From assembly GCA_947625845.1 (NCBI GenBank), contig CANQQB010000005.1, positions 1 to 64,000 on the forward strand: DNA of 64,000 bases, written 5' to 3'. Source of the DNA: an uncultured Oscillospiraceae bacterium (GTDB lineage Bacteria; Bacillota; Clostridia; Oscillospirales; Oscillospiraceae). Below, one piece after another: positions 47,981-56,405 of the stretch. A program made the position numbers and the translations under genes. The stretch's first letter is position 1, and every line of letters begins with the position of its first letter. The notes under the pieces were generated by a model, which searched no databases, had not been told where the DNA came from, and was given only the letters and a program-made list of their open reading frames with translations.

Positions 47981-49201
47981 ATGAGAGCGTATGAACGGTT
48001 TTTGCGGTATGTGCGCGTGCACACCAAGTCGGACGAGAACAGCGGGGTCACGCCGTCCTCGGCGTGCCAGTGGGATCTGGCGCGGGCGCTGGTGGAGGAA
48101 TTAAAAGCGCTGGGGCTGGAAAAGCCCGGCGTGGACGAAAACTGCATCGTCACGGCATGGATACCGGCAACGGCCGGGTGCGAGGACGCGCCGGCGTTGG
48201 GCTTTCTTGCCCACATGGACACGTCCCCGGCCTTCTCCGGCGAGAACGTGTCGCCGATCGTGCATGAAAATTACGACGGAGGCGATATCGTCCTGCCCAA
48301 AGAGGGCCGGGTCATTCGCGTGTCGGACTTTCCGTATTTGAAGGGCATGGCCGGCAAGACCATCATCACCGCCGACGGGTCTACCCTGCTGGGGGCGGAC
48401 GATAAGGCCGGGGTGGCGGAGATCGTGACCGCGTGCGAACGGCTGCTGGCGGGGGATATGCCCCACGGGCGGGTGTGCGTGGCGTTCACGCCGGACGAGG
48501 AGATCGGCCAGGGGCCGGACCATTTCGACGTGGCAGCCTTCGGGGCCAAATACGCCTACACCGTAGATGGGGGCCGGGCCGGGTCCATCGAGTACGAGAA
48601 CTTCAACGCCGCCAGCGCCGTGGTGACCATCGAGGGCGTGTCGGTTCACCCCGGTACCGCTAAGGGTATCATGGAAAACGCTCTGCTTATTGCCCAGGAA
48701 ATAAACGCGCAGCTCCCGCCGGACGAGATACCCGGCCGGACCGCGGGGTATGAGGGGTTCTTCCACCTGGACGGGCTCACGGGCACCGCCGCAGCCGCAA
48801 GGATGGGGTACATCATCCGGGACCACGACCGGGAGAAGTTTGAGGCGCGCAAGGCACTGATGGCCGAGATATGCCGGCGGGTGGGCGAGAAGCATCCCAC
48901 GGCCAGGGTGACGCTGGACATGAAGGACAGCTACTACAATATGAAGGAGAAGCTGGCCGGGTGCATGCACCTCATCGACAATGCCAACCAGGCGGCCAGG
49001 ATGGCCGGGGCGGAGCCGGTGACGGAGGCCATACGGGGCGGCACCGACGGGGCGCGGCTCAGCTTTATGGGGCTGCCTTGCCCCAACCTGGGCACCGGCG
49101 GGTATAACTGCCACGGGCCTATGGAGCTGGCCGTGGCGGAGGAAATGGACACGATGGTTGACATAATTTTAAACATCGTGAAGCTTTACAGCGGAAAGTG
49201 A
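47981..49201 (+). CDS. pepT: Peptidase T
   Basis: GFLAHMDTSPAFSGENVSP; LLGADDKAGVAEIV; FTPDEEIGQGPDHFD. Confidence 0.96.
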   Translation: MRAYERFLRYVRVHTKSDENSGVTPSSACQWDLARALVEELKALGLEKPGVDENCIVTAWIPATAGCEDAPALGFLAHMDTSPAFSGENVSPIVHENYDGGDIVLPKEGRVIRVSDFPYLKGMAGKTIITADGSTLLGADDKAGVAEIVTACERLLAGDMPHGRVCVAFTPDEEIGQGPDHFDVAAFGAKYAYTVDGGRAGSIEYENFNAASAVVTIEGVSVHPGTAKGIMENALLIAQEINAQLPPDEIPGRTAGYEGFFHLDGLTGTAAAARMGYIIRDHDREKFEARKALMAEICRRVGEKHPTARVTLDMKDSYYNMKEKLAGCMHLIDNANQAARMAGAEPVTEAIRGGTDGARLSFMGLPCPNLGTGGYNCHGPMELAVAEEMDTMVDIILNIVKLYSGK

Positions 49202-49204
49202 GAT

Positions 49205-49247
49205 AAAAAAACAGCGCCCCGGAGAGATGAACTCTCCGGGGCGGTTT
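49205..49247 (+). terminator. pepT terminator
   Basis: CGCCCCGGAGAGATGAACTCTCCGGGGCGGTTTTGT. Confidence 0.85.
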
Positions 49248-49261
49248 TGTGTGTGGAGGAA

Positions 49262-49712
49262 GAGGACAACCCTCCAGTCACGCATACGCGTGACAGCCCC
49301 CCTTACACAGGGGGGCCGGCGATAAGGAAGAGGATTTAAATATCTCTCCCCCAGTCTCGTCGGAGCACGCATGGCTAGGCCGGGATTCGCCGCAAGCGGC
49401 AAATCCCGGATAGCCAGCGGCTCCTCCTCTCCCCACGCGACAAGCGTGCCGCGTGGGGACCCCAAAAGTGGCGCTGACAGCCCCCTCGTCAGAGGGGGCC
49501 GGCCCCTCTGGGGCCGATTCGGGGGCAACGCCCCCGCCTCCCCCCTGACGGGGGAGGTGCCAAGCAAAGCGAGACTGGGGGGTTGTCCTTAGCCCCACGG
49601 CAATCCCCCCCGCCCGCCGATGGCGGGCACCCCCCTTTGACAAGGGGGGCTTTCAAAATGGAAAAGGGATTTAAAATCCAACGCTGTCCCCGGCGTAAGC
49701 CGGGGACACCTT
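49262..49712. repeat. Composite palindromic repeat block
   Basis: Contains GCCGCAAGCGGC, CCCCACGCGACAAGCGTGCCGCGTGGGG, GCCCGCCGATGGCGGGC and TTAAAATCCAACGCTGTCCCCGGCGTAAGCCGGGGACACC modules. Confidence 0.85.
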
Positions 49713-49740
49713 TGGTGCGGCGGACGCGGGCGCACTACTG

Positions 49741-50030
49741 TTACAACCCTTCCGTCAGCGCGGAGCGCTGACACCTCCCCTTGCACAGGGGAGGCTTGCG
49801 TCGGAAGAATTTCGAGGATGCTGGCGTCCGGCAAGCCGGACGCCGTCATCGGTCGAAATCCTTCCTCCTTCTCCCCACGCGACAAGCGTGCCGCGTGGGG
49901 ACCCCGAACAATAAGGAAGAGGATTTAATTATTCTCTCCCTCAGTCAGCGCCAAGGGCGCTGACAGCCCCCTCGTCAGAGGGGGCCGCGCTGCGGCGCGA
50001 AGGACGACGAGGGGCGTAAGACGGGGACCT
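49741..50030. repeat. Composite palindromic repeat block
   Basis: ACAACCCTTCCGTCAGCGCGGAGCGCTGACACCTCCCCTTGCACAGGGGAGGCTT; GGCGTCCGGCAAGCCGGACGCC; CCCCACGCGACAAGCGTGCCGCGTGGGG. Confidence 0.85.
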
Positions 50031-50031
50031 T

Positions 50032-50916
50032 TTATAATGCGTCTTCGTTCACGCGCTCGGGGGGATGCTCCAGGGCGTCGGGGTTGGCCAGGTAATAGCG
50101 GAAATAGCGGAAGGCGGAGCCTACGTAGGAGCTTTCCGCGATGCGGGTGTCGTAGGTTACGGCAAAGTCCATGTACTTGCGCTCACGGGGCTTGCCCAGC
50201 CGGTCCAGCTCCGTGACGGAGCGGATGCGGCCTACGGACAGCGTTACCGGCAACGCGCCGGTGCTGTTCAGGCTCCGGCGGACCGGGGGCAGGTGGAAAC
50301 CTCCCTCGTCGGAGATGAGGGCAGAGCCGTGGTAGGGGCTTTTTTCCGTCAGGCTCCGGCGCAGAAGACCGTGGTAGTCAAGCCAGCGCAGCACCGCGAT
50401 GGCGAAGCGCAGGATGAACCTTGGCGTCTTCACCAGCGTGGAGGCCACCCGCTCCATCCGGTCCGCGGACTGGTCGGCCTTCAGGTTGTCCACCTGGGTG
50501 TTGATCTTCCGGTACACGTCGGTGATGGTGTCCGAGGGCCGGAAACGGACGGTCACGTTCATGCCGCCGGCGTCCGCAGCGCCGCTGCCGCCGGAGGATA
50601 ATACGATGTCGATATCGTCCCGTGCGTACAGGAACCGGCCGGACACGAAGCGGTTCATGGCCGGACGCAGGGCCAGCATGCGCACATAGGCGGCGATGAC
50701 CACGTGCAAAAGGGACATGCTCTCGTCCCCGGCGGCACGGCGGCCTTTCAGCCAGGACTCGATCTCCGTCACGTCCGCCGTGTCATAGAAGCTGCCGGCG
50801 GCGTCGGCCGGGGTCAGGACGGTGAAGGGGGAGAGCTGGAACAGCGGGGAGATGGTGCGCAGACGGCGGCCGTCCTTCCGGTCCGTCATACGCCGGCGGG
50901 TGTATTGGTCGGGCAT
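50032..50916 (-). CDS. 2-oxo acid dehydrogenase E2 catalytic-domain-like protein, no lipoyl domain
   Basis: MSLLHVVIAAYVRMLALRPAMNRFVSGRFLYARDDIDIVLSS and C-terminal YMDFAVTYDTRIAESSYVGSAFRYFRYYLANP resemble E2 acyltransferase fold. Confidence 0.65.
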   Translation of the reverse strand: MPDQYTRRRMTDRKDGRRLRTISPLFQLSPFTVLTPADAAGSFYDTADVTEIESWLKGRRAAGDESMSLLHVVIAAYVRMLALRPAMNRFVSGRFLYARDDIDIVLSSGGSGAADAGGMNVTVRFRPSDTITDVYRKINTQVDNLKADQSADRMERVASTLVKTPRFILRFAIAVLRWLDYHGLLRRSLTEKSPYHGSALISDEGGFHLPPVRRSLNSTGALPVTLSVGRIRSVTELDRLGKPRERKYMDFAVTYDTRIAESSYVGSAFRYFRYYLANPDALEHPPERVNEDAL

Positions 50917-50931
50917 ATTGGGGCCTTCCTG

Positions 50932-52164
50932 TCAGGAGTAGATGTCGGGCTGCTCGATGATCTCACCGGCACGAACGCGGGCCATCATGTCCTTGGCAAA
51001 GGCGATATCGTCGTCGCTCAGCCAGAAGACGAACTGAGGGCCGGAGTCGGGCAGGGAGTAGGTGACCTGGTGGCCCTCCACACTGTGCACCAGCGTGTAG
51101 CACACCACGTTCCAGTCGCCGCCGTAGGCCAACTGGTCCCGGACGAGCTCCGCCAGCAGGTCGTAGGGGACGGTCGTCTCATACTCGCCTTCCAGGCCGT
51201 CCAGAATGCCGGACCAGTTCGCCAGCAGGTCGGGGGACAGGACCTTCTCCACCATGCCCTTGACCAGCTTCATCTGGTCCCGGCCGCGCTGGATGTCCCC
51301 GTCGGGGAAGGATTTGCGCTCACGGGCAAATACCAGCGCCTGGTCGCCGTTGAGGGTGTTCTCCCCCTGGGGGAAGGTGTACACCTGGTCGGCAAAGTCG
51401 AATTCCCAGGAGGTGAAGGTGTAGTCGGAGTCCACCGTCACGCCGCCAAGAGCGTCCACCACGTCCTCAAAGCCGGTGAAGCCGATGCGGAACCAGTAGT
51501 CGATGTCCCCGTACTGGGATTCCATGGTCTCCATCAGCATGTCGATGCCGCCGAAGTTGCCGATGTGGGTCAGCTTGTCCCGCGTCTCACCCTGGCCGGG
51601 CACGCAGAGGAAGCCGTCACGGGGCGTGGTGACCACCAGGATCTGGTGGGTGGTCCGGTTCACCGTGAAGACCATGTTCACGTCGGAATAGCACAGGTCC
51701 ACAAGACCGTGGCGGCTGTCGATGCCGCTGACGTAGACGGTGAACGTCTCGGGGAACTGGGAGGCCGGCTCGGCCTCAGGCTCCGCCTCCGGCTCGGCGG
51801 CGGGCTCCGCCTCCGGCGCGGCCTCCGGCTCGGGGGCGGGCTCGGCCGTGGCGGCGGGGGGCATGGTGGGGGAGATGTTCACCACGGCGTCGTGCAGGAC
51901 CCGGGCGGTGCGGTTGGCCAGGGTGAAGCCGCTGACGGTCAGGAATATGTACGGCGCGGCCAACAGCATGCCGGCGCACAGACGCAGCTTTCTTCCGCCG
52001 CGGACGATCAGCGCGATCAGTCCCGCCAGCAGCGCCAGGCCGATGCCAAGCGCGGCCAGCCAGGTCGCCGGGAGCATCTTCGTGGCGGCCACGGCGGCGA
52101 ACATCGCCGCGCCGCACACGGCCACGACTGCGGTGAGGATGGTGCGGATGCGTTTTCCAGTCAT
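50932..52164 (-). CDS. LytR-CpsA-Psr (LCP) family protein
   Basis: FTVYVSGIDSRHGLVDLCYSDVNMVFTVNRTTHQILVVTTPRDGFL; FARERKSFPDGDIQRGRDQMKLVKGMV. Confidence 0.92.
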   Translation of the reverse strand: MTGKRIRTILTAVVAVCGAAMFAAVAATKMLPATWLAALGIGLALLAGLIALIVRGGRKLRLCAGMLLAAPYIFLTVSGFTLANRTARVLHDAVVNISPTMPPAATAEPAPEPEAAPEAEPAAEPEAEPEAEPASQFPETFTVYVSGIDSRHGLVDLCYSDVNMVFTVNRTTHQILVVTTPRDGFLCVPGQGETRDKLTHIGNFGGIDMLMETMESQYGDIDYWFRIGFTGFEDVVDALGGVTVDSDYTFTSWEFDFADQVYTFPQGENTLNGDQALVFARERKSFPDGDIQRGRDQMKLVKGMVEKVLSPDLLANWSGILDGLEGEYETTVPYDLLAELVRDQLAYGGDWNVVCYTLVHSVEGHQVTYSLPDSGPQFVFWLSDDDIAFAKDMMARVRAGEIIEQPDIYS

Positions 52165-52222
52165 AATGATACCTCCATAGTGATTTCTGTGGGTCAATGG
52201 GCAAATGTCTATAATTTAGGCC

Positions 52223-52330
52223 ATTATAGCACGAATGTGCTATAATGCGGCACGTTTTGCGGTTCCGGCGCAAGCCGGGAGCAAAACCGCCTTAAATCAA
52301 ATATAATGGCCGCTTGCGGCCATTATAGCA
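52223..52330 (-). repeat. 108-bp structured dispersed repeat, copy B (inverted relative to copy A)
   Basis: Reverse complement is 105/108 identical to 43127-43234. Confidence 0.9.
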
Positions 52331-52465
52331 TACACGGATGGAAAAGTCGACGAAAAAAACGCGGGCGGCGCCGGCAACTGTTGGAATTTTCGGACGGACC
52401 CACTTGCAATTGGGCGCGGGACATTATAAAATAGGAAGGTCATTTTGATAACAAGAGGGACAGTC

Positions 52466-53539
52466 ATGAGCCGAGAAGTGAAAAAGAAGAATAAAGCCCC
52501 CGGCAACGCGGCGGTGCGCTGGCTGGGGCGGACAATGTTTTTCCTGTTGTGGACCCTGGTGCTGACGGTGGGGGTCCTTTTTGGTGTGATATGGGTGATG
52601 GAAAAAGGGCCGTCGCCTACGCTGACGGCCACCTTCTGCCGGTCCATGCGGGAGACCAGCGCCATCCGGTGGATACCCAATATCTTCCTGTCCGACGAGG
52701 AGATCGACGCGCTCAAGAGCACCGATACCCAGGACGTGCAGACCGAGGCGGTCAATACGTCCCTGATCCATATCGCTGAGGGGGACGGGCCGGCCGAGGA
52801 ACAGGAGGCGGCGGAGGAGGTGCCCGACCTGGAGGTCATCGACATCGCCGACGGGACCATCAAGGGCAAGCTGCTCATCGTCCGGGATCCGTCGCGGGTC
52901 ATACTGGGCACGTCCGACAACCTGGGCCATCAGGCGGGGTTGCAGCTTACGGACCTGGTGGCGAAATATGACGGCGTGGCCGGTATCAACGCCGGGGGGT
53001 TCAACGACGAAAACGGCCTGGGCAACGGGGGTATCCCACAGGGCCTGGTGATAACCGGCGGGGAGCTGGTGTGGGGCAGCGCCGGGAATACATACAACGT
53101 CATCGGTTTTGACAGCGACAATATTTTGCACGTGGGCCGCATGAGCGGCCAGGAGGCCATGGACCTGGGCATCCGGGACGCGGTGAGCTTCGTCACCCAC
53201 GACGGGCTGGCGTCCTCGCTGATCATCAACGGAGAGGTCCAGACCCAGAACCTGGCCAGCGGCGTCAACCCCCGGACCGCGATAGGTCAGCGGGCGGACG
53301 GCGCGGTGCTGCTGCTGGTGCTGGACGGCCGGTCCATCAATACGTTGGGCGCCACCATGGAGAACGTGTGCGACGTGATGCTCAGCTACGGCGCGGTGAA
53401 CGCCGGGAACCTGGACGGCGGGTCCTCCACCGTCATGGTGTATGAGGGCGAGATCATCAACAACTGCGCCTCGGTCACGGGGCCGAGGAACATCCCCACA
53501 GGCTTTGTGGTTTTGCAGGAGGACGGGTCCAATGGCTGA
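52466..53539 (+). CDS. Phosphodiester glycosidase (NAGPA-like) family protein, membrane anchored
   Basis: AGINAGGFNDENGLGNGGIPQGLVITGGE; NPRTAIGQRADGAVLLLVLDGRS; AGNLDGGSSTVMVYEG. Confidence 0.9.
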   Translation: MSREVKKKNKAPGNAAVRWLGRTMFFLLWTLVLTVGVLFGVIWVMEKGPSPTLTATFCRSMRETSAIRWIPNIFLSDEEIDALKSTDTQDVQTEAVNTSLIHIAEGDGPAEEQEAAEEVPDLEVIDIADGTIKGKLLIVRDPSRVILGTSDNLGHQAGLQLTDLVAKYDGVAGINAGGFNDENGLGNGGIPQGLVITGGELVWGSAGNTYNVIGFDSDNILHVGRMSGQEAMDLGIRDAVSFVTHDGLASSLIINGEVQTQNLASGVNPRTAIGQRADGAVLLLVLDGRSINTLGATMENVCDVMLSYGAVNAGNLDGGSSTVMVYEGEIINNCASVTGPRNIPTGFVVLQEDGSNG

Positions 53540-55199
53540 CGAGAAGCATAACGACCTCTGGGACGATTACGACCCCTGGGAGGCATATAATAATCAGGCA
53601 AAGCAAGCGCCGGCAGCCGCGCCGGTCCGGAAGCAGCCGGAGCCGGTGAAGGAACCGATGCAGGAGCCGGTGGAAGAGCCGACGGAAGAGCCGGCGGAAA
53701 TTCCCGTTAAGCGCAGGCGCGTTCAGGATAAGGCAGCAAAAACGTCGGAGGAAGCGCCGACGGAGGAACCGGAAGAAACGTCCGTAAAGCGCAGCCGCGT
53801 TCAGGATAAGGCAGAAAAGGTCCGGCGGGGCAAGCGCCGCTGGCGGATATTCCTGCTGGTGTATTCGGTGCTGTTTTTGATCGCCGGGGCGGTGGGGTGC
53901 TATGTGCTGTACCGGTACACCGGGGCCTATGAGGCGTCGCTGCCGGAGCACGTGATGGACGAGTTCATGGCCACGACCACGGGGGAACAGTGGTACGACT
54001 ATGTACACGACGGGGCGGATTTCACCGTGTCCGAGTTCGAGGACGGCGAGGAGCTGTACCTGTCCTATTATAACGCCGCGATCGCCGGGAAAAGTCTGTC
54101 CTACTGGAAGGATCTGGAACACTATACGGATATGGCCCCGGTGTACAAGGTCCGGGGCGGCGGGCTGGACCTGTGCCTGGTGTACCTGACGCCTAAGGGG
54201 CAGGACGCGGCCGGGTTCGGCCGGCAGCTGTGGCAGGTGGACCACGTGCAGTCCCTGCTGTCCGTGAAGGGGCTGGAGAGCGTGGCCGTGGAGATCGACG
54301 CGCCGAAGGATGCGGAGGTTTGTCTGAACGGCGTGCCGCTGGACAGCTCCTACATCGCCGAGGAAGTGCCCGCGGCGGACATGACGGAGCTGGAGAGCCG
54401 CTTTACCCAGCCGCCTTCTTACGTGCGCTACCGGGTGGGAGCCATGTACGGGGACATCGTGGTCACCGATTCCCAGCTTCGGGTGCTGGATCCGGAGGCG
54501 GAGGAGAACGGGCTGGTGCGCTACGTGCTGCATGAGTCCAAGGACTACGCCGTCACCGTCCGGGCGCCGTCCACCGTGACCGTGGCCGTCAACGGCGCGG
54601 CGCTGGGCGACGGGGAAGTCACCGCCACCGAGGACGGTATTCTGGCCGGGCTGGGGGACTATACCGGCGGCGCGGGCTATCAGACGCTGACGTACACCGT
54701 GGAGGACCTGCGCCAGCCGCCGGAGGTCACCGCCACCGGTCCGGAGGGCCAGGCGCTGACGCCGCTGGTCAACGAAAAGGGGGAGCTCATCTTCTTCCCG
54801 GCGCAGGACGATGCGCTGGCCGCGGAAGTCGAGGGCCGGGTACAGGAGTTCTTCGATAGGTATATGAACTATTCTTCCCAGGCGTTCAGCTACGACAGGC
54901 AGAACGCGCTGCTGTCGTGCATCCTGCAGGGCACGGAGCTTTACAGCTACGTGCAGAACAGCCGGGACGCCATGATCTGGGCCTCCGCTACCCAGGTAAG
55001 CTACGACGAGCTGACCTTCGGGGACTTCGCCAGGGTGGGGGACAACTGCTTCACCTGCACCATCCGGTACAAGGCCGATTTCGCGGCTCAGTCTTGGTAT
55101 CAGCAATATAACTACGACATGCAAAACGCCTACGAGGTGGCCTTCGTCCGCTCCGGCGACAACTGGTACGCCGCCGCTATGTCGGTGGTGGCGGGGTAA
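53532..55199 (+). CDS. Membrane-anchored hypothetical protein with EP-rich cytoplasmic region and large extracytoplasmic part
   Basis: Overlaps upstream stop; KRRWRIFLLVYSVLFLIAGAVGCYVLYRY TM; NTF2-like C-terminal region possible. Confidence 0.75.
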   Translation: MADEKHNDLWDDYDPWEAYNNQAKQAPAAAPVRKQPEPVKEPMQEPVEEPTEEPAEIPVKRRRVQDKAAKTSEEAPTEEPEETSVKRSRVQDKAEKVRRGKRRWRIFLLVYSVLFLIAGAVGCYVLYRYTGAYEASLPEHVMDEFMATTTGEQWYDYVHDGADFTVSEFEDGEELYLSYYNAAIAGKSLSYWKDLEHYTDMAPVYKVRGGGLDLCLVYLTPKGQDAAGFGRQLWQVDHVQSLLSVKGLESVAVEIDAPKDAEVCLNGVPLDSSYIAEEVPAADMTELESRFTQPPSYVRYRVGAMYGDIVVTDSQLRVLDPEAEENGLVRYVLHESKDYAVTVRAPSTVTVAVNGAALGDGEVTATEDGILAGLGDYTGGAGYQTLTYTVEDLRQPPEVTATGPEGQALTPLVNEKGELIFFPAQDDALAAEVEGRVQEFFDRYMNYSSQAFSYDRQNALLSCILQGTELYSYVQNSRDAMIWASATQVSYDELTFGDFARVGDNCFTCTIRYKADFAAQSWYQQYNYDMQNAYEVAFVRSGDNWYAAAMSVVAG

Positions 55200-55251
55200 A
55201 CCATCGCGGCGAGAACAAGGGGGCCTTTGAATAAGGAAGAAGGATTTAAAT

Positions 55252-55482
55252 AACAACCCTTCCGTCAGCGCGGAGCGCTGACAGCCCCCTGGGGTCCCCA
55301 AAAGGCATGCTTGCCTTTTGGGGAGAGGAGACGCCGCAGGCTATCCGGGGTTTGCCGCTTGCGGCAAATCCCGGCCTAGCCCAGCGAGCGGCGACGACAG
55401 AGGGGGCCGCGCTGCGGCGCAAGGGAAGGAGAGAAGCATTAAAATCCAACGCAGTCCCCGGCGGAAGACGGGGACACATTAC
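55252..55482. repeat. Composite palindromic repeat block
   Basis: GTCCCCAAAAGGCATGCTTGCCTTTTGGGG; TTTGCCGCTTGCGGCAAAT; TTAAAATCCAACGCAGTCCCCGGCGGAAGACGGGGACAC. Confidence 0.85.
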
Positions 55483-55519
55483 CGGATGCACCAGTATAAG
55501 TGCGAAAGGTGTTGATACG

Positions 55520-55744
55520 GTGGACGTTTCCTATGAAAAGGCGCTGGGGCAAAATATACGGAGGCTGCGGATGGAGCGGGGTCTGTCTCAGGAGCAGCTA
55601 TCCGCTCAGCTTCAGGTGCGGGGGTGCGATATCACGCGCAGCGCGCTGGCAAAGATCGAGGTCGGACAGCGCCACATATACGCCGACGAGCTTATGCATC
55701 TGCACGCGGTCTTTGGCGTCAGCTACGAGGAAGTATTTCCATAA
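55520..55744 (+). CDS. Helix-turn-helix XRE-family transcriptional regulator
   Basis: ALGQNIRRLRMERGLSQEQLSAQLQVRGCDITRSALAKIEVGQRHIYADELMHLHAVFGVSYEEVF; GTG start proposed. Confidence 0.88.
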   Translation: MDVSYEKALGQNIRRLRMERGLSQEQLSAQLQVRGCDITRSALAKIEVGQRHIYADELMHLHAVFGVSYEEVFP

Positions 55745-55814
55745 TTTCACCGCCCCGGGGAAACCCGGGGCAGTTTGTTGTGGAAAGGCCACGGGGGAGG
55801 TGGAGGTTATCTGT

Positions 55815-55992
55815 CTCTCCCTCAGTCAGCGCGGAGCGCTGACAGCCCCCTCGTCAGAGGGGGCCGCGCTGCGGCGCGAGGGGGCAATCCCCCCGCCCGC
55901 CGATAGCGGGCACCCCCCTTTGACAAGGGGGGCTTTTGATAAGGTAAAGGGATTTAAAATCCAGCGCTGTCCACGGCGTGAGCCGGGGACAC
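55815..55992. repeat. Composite palindromic repeat block
   Basis: CAGTCAGCGCGGAGCGCTGACAGCCCCCTCGTCAGAGGGGGCC; GCCCGCCGATAGCGGGC; TTAAAATCCAGCGCTGTCCACGGCGTGAGCCGGGGACACC. Confidence 0.85.
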
Positions 55993-56000
55993 CATAATGA

Positions 56001-56046
56001 AAACGACCCCTTGGAACGGTCAACGCGTTCGCAGGGGGTCGTTCAT
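56001..56046 (-). terminator. Terminator downstream of ireB
   Basis: AACGACCCCCTGCGAACG...CGTTCCAAGGGGTCGTTTT on minus strand. Confidence 0.7.
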
Positions 56047-56057
56047 GTGGTCATTTT

Positions 56058-56300
56058 TTACTTTTGCAGATAGGAGGAAACCAGTTCCTGGAGCAGATCG
56101 TCCCGGTCCAGACGGCAGATGAGCGCACGGGCATTGTTGTAGTTGGTGATGTAGGTGGGGTCCTCGGAGAGAATGTAGCCCACGATCTGGTTGATGGGGT
56201 TATAGCCCTTCACAAGAAGTGAGCTGTATACGCTCGCCATGATCTCCCGGATCTCCGCGCTGTGGTCCATGACCTTGAACTTGCGGGTGGACTCTTCCAT
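56058..56300 (-). CDS. ireB: IreB family regulatory phosphoprotein
   Basis: ASVYSSLLVKGYNPINQIVGYILSEDPTYITNYNNARALICRLDRDDLLQELV. Confidence 0.95.
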   Translation of the reverse strand: MEESTRKFKVMDHSAEIREIMASVYSSLLVKGYNPINQIVGYILSEDPTYITNYNNARALICRLDRDDLLQELVSSYLQK

Positions 56301-56405
56301 GCTCGTACACCTCCTTTGGTTCCGCTAAAGAAAGTATAACACATTTGAACGCGGGAAGATATTACAAAAGTATTAAAAATTGTGTCTATTTTCTTTAAAT
56401 GAGGC

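Noticed and set aside
46722-50030. Possible CRISPR or rRNA-like structure in repeat blocks
   Set aside because: Repeats are palindromic modules without unique regular spacers and no cas genes are present.
53442-53531. N-terminal extension of the membrane protein ORF (MRARSSTTAPRS...)
   Set aside because: Overlaps the glycosidase C-terminus; ATG 53532 with 8-nt overlap gives a sensible cytoplasmic start.
55307-55744. 145-aa ORF as a single protein
   Set aside because: N-terminal half translates through the composite repeat; HTH protein probably starts at GTG 55520.
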